DNA of 8,032 bases. It comes from Gammaproteobacteria bacterium (lineage in GTDB: Bacteria; Pseudomonadota; Gammaproteobacteria; Steroidobacterales; Steroidobacteraceae). Position numbers and translations under genes: made by a program. This document shows positions 6,547 through 8,032 of this stretch, piece by piece (the stretch's first letter is position 1; the number at the start of each line of letters is the position of its first letter). The stretch lies in assembly GCA_005877705.1 (NCBI GenBank), contig VBNY01000120.1:1-8032 (forward strand). Reading direction: 5' to 3'. The notes under the pieces were generated by a model, which saw nothing but the letters and a program-made list of their open reading frames with translations, made no database searches and was not told the origin of the DNA.

Positions 6547-7252
6547 CCACGCAGTACCCACGCGGTACGCGAAATCCGCCCCGGGGAGCGGGTCCCTGCG
6601 AACCACTACTGCAAGCGCCGGAGCTGCCGCGACGAGCTCGGTCGAGCGTCTCGTGCACGATGCGGCGGGCCTGGGTGTCGCGCTGACGGAGCACGACGCC
6701 GCGCGGCTGCTGCAGCTGCTCGATGAGCTGGAGCGCTGGAACCGCACCTACAATCTGACAGCCATCACCAAGCGAGAGGAGATGGTCACGCACCATCTGC
6801 TCGACAGCCTGGCCGTCCACCGCGATCTGCACGGCGGCGCGATCGCCGACGTGGGCACCGGCGCGGGATTTCCCGGGCTTCCGCTTGCGCTCGCGAACCA
6901 GGAGCGGCGCTTCACTCTGATCGACTCGAACGGCAAGAAGATCCGCTTCGTCTCGCACGCGGCCCATGTGCTTGGATTGGTCAATGTCGAAAGCGTTCAC
7001 GCGCGCGTTGAGACACTCAAGCCGCGCATACCATTCGACACCGTGGTCGCTCGCGCATTCGCGCCGCTACCGGAGATGCTGGAGAAGGTAGCGCCGCTCT
7101 GCGGGCGGCGCACGCGTGTGTTGGCCATGAAGGGAAAGTGGCCGCGAGATGAGCTGCAGGCGATTCCGTCGGAGTGGCGCGTGGAGCAGTATCACGAGCT
7201 CGTGGTGCCGGGGCTGGGGGAGGCCCGCTGCGCCATCGTGCTGGCGCGGTAG
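6536..7252 (+). CDS. rsmG: 16S rRNA (guanine527-N7)-methyltransferase RsmG (GidB)
   Basis: Methylates N7 of G527 in 16S rRNA using S-adenosylmethionine. With the TTG start at 6536 it has 238 residues, about 30 more than E. coli RsmG (207). Family motifs are WNRTYNLT (68-75), HHLLDSL (86-92), the SAM-binding loop DVGTGAGFPGLPLA (105-118), LIDSNGKKIRF (128-138), ARAFAPL (172-178) and MKGKWP (198-203). Homology to E. coli begins only around residue 35. In this frame the only standard starts are TTG 6536, inside a strong inverted repeat and lacking a ribosome binding site, and GTG 6653, which would give 199 residues and lose about five N-terminal ones. The true start is unsettled. It is divergent from the response regulator and precedes parA by 111 nt, the usual housekeeping order. 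Confidence 0.9.
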   Translation: MGAIHAVPTRYAKSAPGSGSLRTTTASAGAAATSSVERLVHDAAGLGVALTEHDAARLLQLLDELERWNRTYNLTAITKREEMVTHHLLDSLAVHRDLHGGAIADVGTGAGFPGLPLALANQERRFTLIDSNGKKIRFVSHAAHVLGLVNVESVHARVETLKPRIPFDTVVARAFAPLPEMLEKVAPLCGRRTRVLAMKGKWPRDELQAIPSEWRVEQYHELVVPGLGEARCAIVLAR

Positions 7253-7275
7253 TTAAGCGCGGTCGTCTAGTGCTC

Positions 7276-7290
7276 CTGGACTAGGTCCAG
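7276..7290. repeat. Small inverted repeat between rsmG and parA
   Basis: CTGGAC (7276-7281) and GTCCAG (7285-7290) are perfect reverse complements around a TAG loop, 24 nt after the rsmG stop. An alternative overlapping pair is CTAGT (7267-7271) with ACTAG (7280-7284). The position suits a transcript end or a stem in the rsmG-parA gap. The next bases (AATGCG) are not a T-tract, so a standard intrinsic terminator is not supported. Confidence 0.3.
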
Positions 7291-7363
7291 AATGCGCAGC
7301 GTTGTCCGGGCCGCGGCCACACAGGCGCGGGCGCGGCGGCGGTGGTGAAGTACACTGTCGCCC

Positions 7364-8032
7364 ATGAGGCGCGTGATCGCCATTGCGAACCAGAAGGGCG
7401 GCGTCGGCAAGACCACCACCGCGGTCAATCTCGCCGCGTCGCTCGCCGCGACCAAGCGGCGCGTGCTGCTCGTGGATCTCGATCCCCAGGGCAACGCCAC
7501 GATGGGCAGCGGTATCGACAAGGCGACGCTCGAGCGCGGCTCCTGCGAGGTGCTGCTGGGGGAGCTCGAGCTTGGCTCAGCCCTGATCAAAGTCGACCCC
7601 GGGGGCTTCACGCTGCTGCCCGCTAACCAGGACCTCACGTCCGCCGAAGTGCGCCTGCTCACCATGATGACCGGGCGCGAAACGAAGTTTCGGCACGCAC
7701 TCGCGCCGCTGCGCGATTCCTTCGACGTGGTCCTCATAGACTGCCCGCCGGCGCTCAACATGCTCACGGTGAACTCACTCGTGGCGGCAGATAGCGTCCT
7801 CATTCCCATCCAGTGCGAGTACTACGCCCTCGAGGGACTGACTGCGCTGCTCGGGACGATCGAGCAGATCCGCGAGGCCGTCAATCCGCAGCTCGAGGTC
7901 GAAGGCATCCTGCGCACGATGTTCGACCCTCGGAACAATCTCGCGAACGAGGTGAGCGCGCAGCTCATCATGTACTTCGGCGACAAGGTTTTCCGCACCA
8001 TCATTCCGCGCAACATCCGCTTGGCGGAGGCG
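7364..8032 (+). CDS. parA: Chromosome-partitioning ATPase ParA (Soj), runs off right edge
   Basis: Deviant-Walker ATPase that works with ParB and parS to segregate the chromosome origin region. The first 223 codons are present; the usual length is about 255-265. Visible motifs are KGGVGKTT (11-18) with signature lysine K11 and P-loop lysine K16, LLVDLDPQGN (35-44), Walker B VVLIDCPPAL (122-131) and IPIQCEYYALEGL (147-159). The chromosomal lineage is supported by FDPRNNLANEV (187-197) and IPRNIRLAEA (214-223). It lacks the N-terminal HTH of plasmid type Ia ParA proteins. The start is ATG 7364, which directly begins the family homology. No good Shine-Dalgarno precedes it. A -10-like TACACT at 7351-7356 would give a very short leader, but no -35 matches it. 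parB is expected beyond the edge. Confidence 0.95.
   Translation, partial: MRRVIAIANQKGGVGKTTTAVNLAASLAATKRRVLLVDLDPQGNATMGSGIDKATLERGSCEVLLGELELGSALIKVDPGGFTLLPANQDLTSAEVRLLTMMTGRETKFRHALAPLRDSFDVVLIDCPPALNMLTVNSLVAADSVLIPIQCEYYALEGLTALLGTIEQIREAVNPQLEVEGILRTMFDPRNNLANEVSAQLIMYFGDKVFRTIIPRNIRLAEA

Noticed and set aside
6441..7363. An origin of replication near rsmG/parA.
   Set aside because: I saw no DnaA boxes close to TTATNCACA and no AT-rich unwinding region in the intergenic stretches.
7267..7809. A 180-codon minus-strand open frame opposite parA.
   Set aside because: It is the antisense of the conserved ParA Walker region; the plus strand is clearly coding.

Overview
This window is ordinary-looking, GC-rich bacterial chromosome, most likely from a gammaproteobacterium of the Xanthomonadales/Nevskiales/Steroidobacter type. 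That placement is an inference from three things: the rsmG-parA gene pair, a QseBC-class two-component system, and a PrpB N-terminus of proteobacterial type. I see no insertion sequence, CRISPR array, tRNA, rRNA or phage gene. Coding density is high and there is no gene-free stretch over 300 bases.

Left block (1-2377, minus strand): three genes read leftward. They are an MBL-fold hydrolase of unknown substrate, an AcuI/YhdH-type acrylyl-CoA reductase starting 5 nt after it, and, after a 106 nt gap, the first 103 codons of methylisocitrate lyase (prpB), which runs off the left edge. The last two suggest flow from acrylyl-CoA to propionyl-CoA to the methylcitrate cycle. The hydrolase's role in this is unknown.

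Centre (2378-4405): a 60 bp divergent promoter region carries two overlapping inverted repeats. Across it lies a secreted S9 (prolyl-oligopeptidase/DPP-like) serine peptidase on the plus strand, with a signal peptide and a complete Ser-Asp-His triad.

Right-centre (4422-6440, minus strand): a QseB-like response regulator is followed by a QseC-like sensor histidine kinase. Two inverted repeats lie in the 70 nt gap between them. The kinase is split between two reading frames near 5503. The protein also appears to lack about 14 residues of its sensor domain at that point, as if about 43 nt had been deleted. Either the kinase is a pseudogene or the sequence has an assembly error. This is the most notable anomaly in the window.

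Right end (6441-8032, plus strand): rsmG (16S rRNA m7G527 methyltransferase), whose start is uncertain and lies in a GC-rich inverted repeat, then parA (chromosome partitioning ATPase), which runs off the right edge. This is the conserved rsmG-parA housekeeping pair. The gene often found before rsmG (mnmG/gidA) is absent here and the two-component system occupies that place.

I found no convincing undescribed system. The points worth a second look are the broken kinase, the inverted repeats in the 2378-2437 promoter region, the hairpins between regulator and kinase, and the inverted repeat at the rsmG start.
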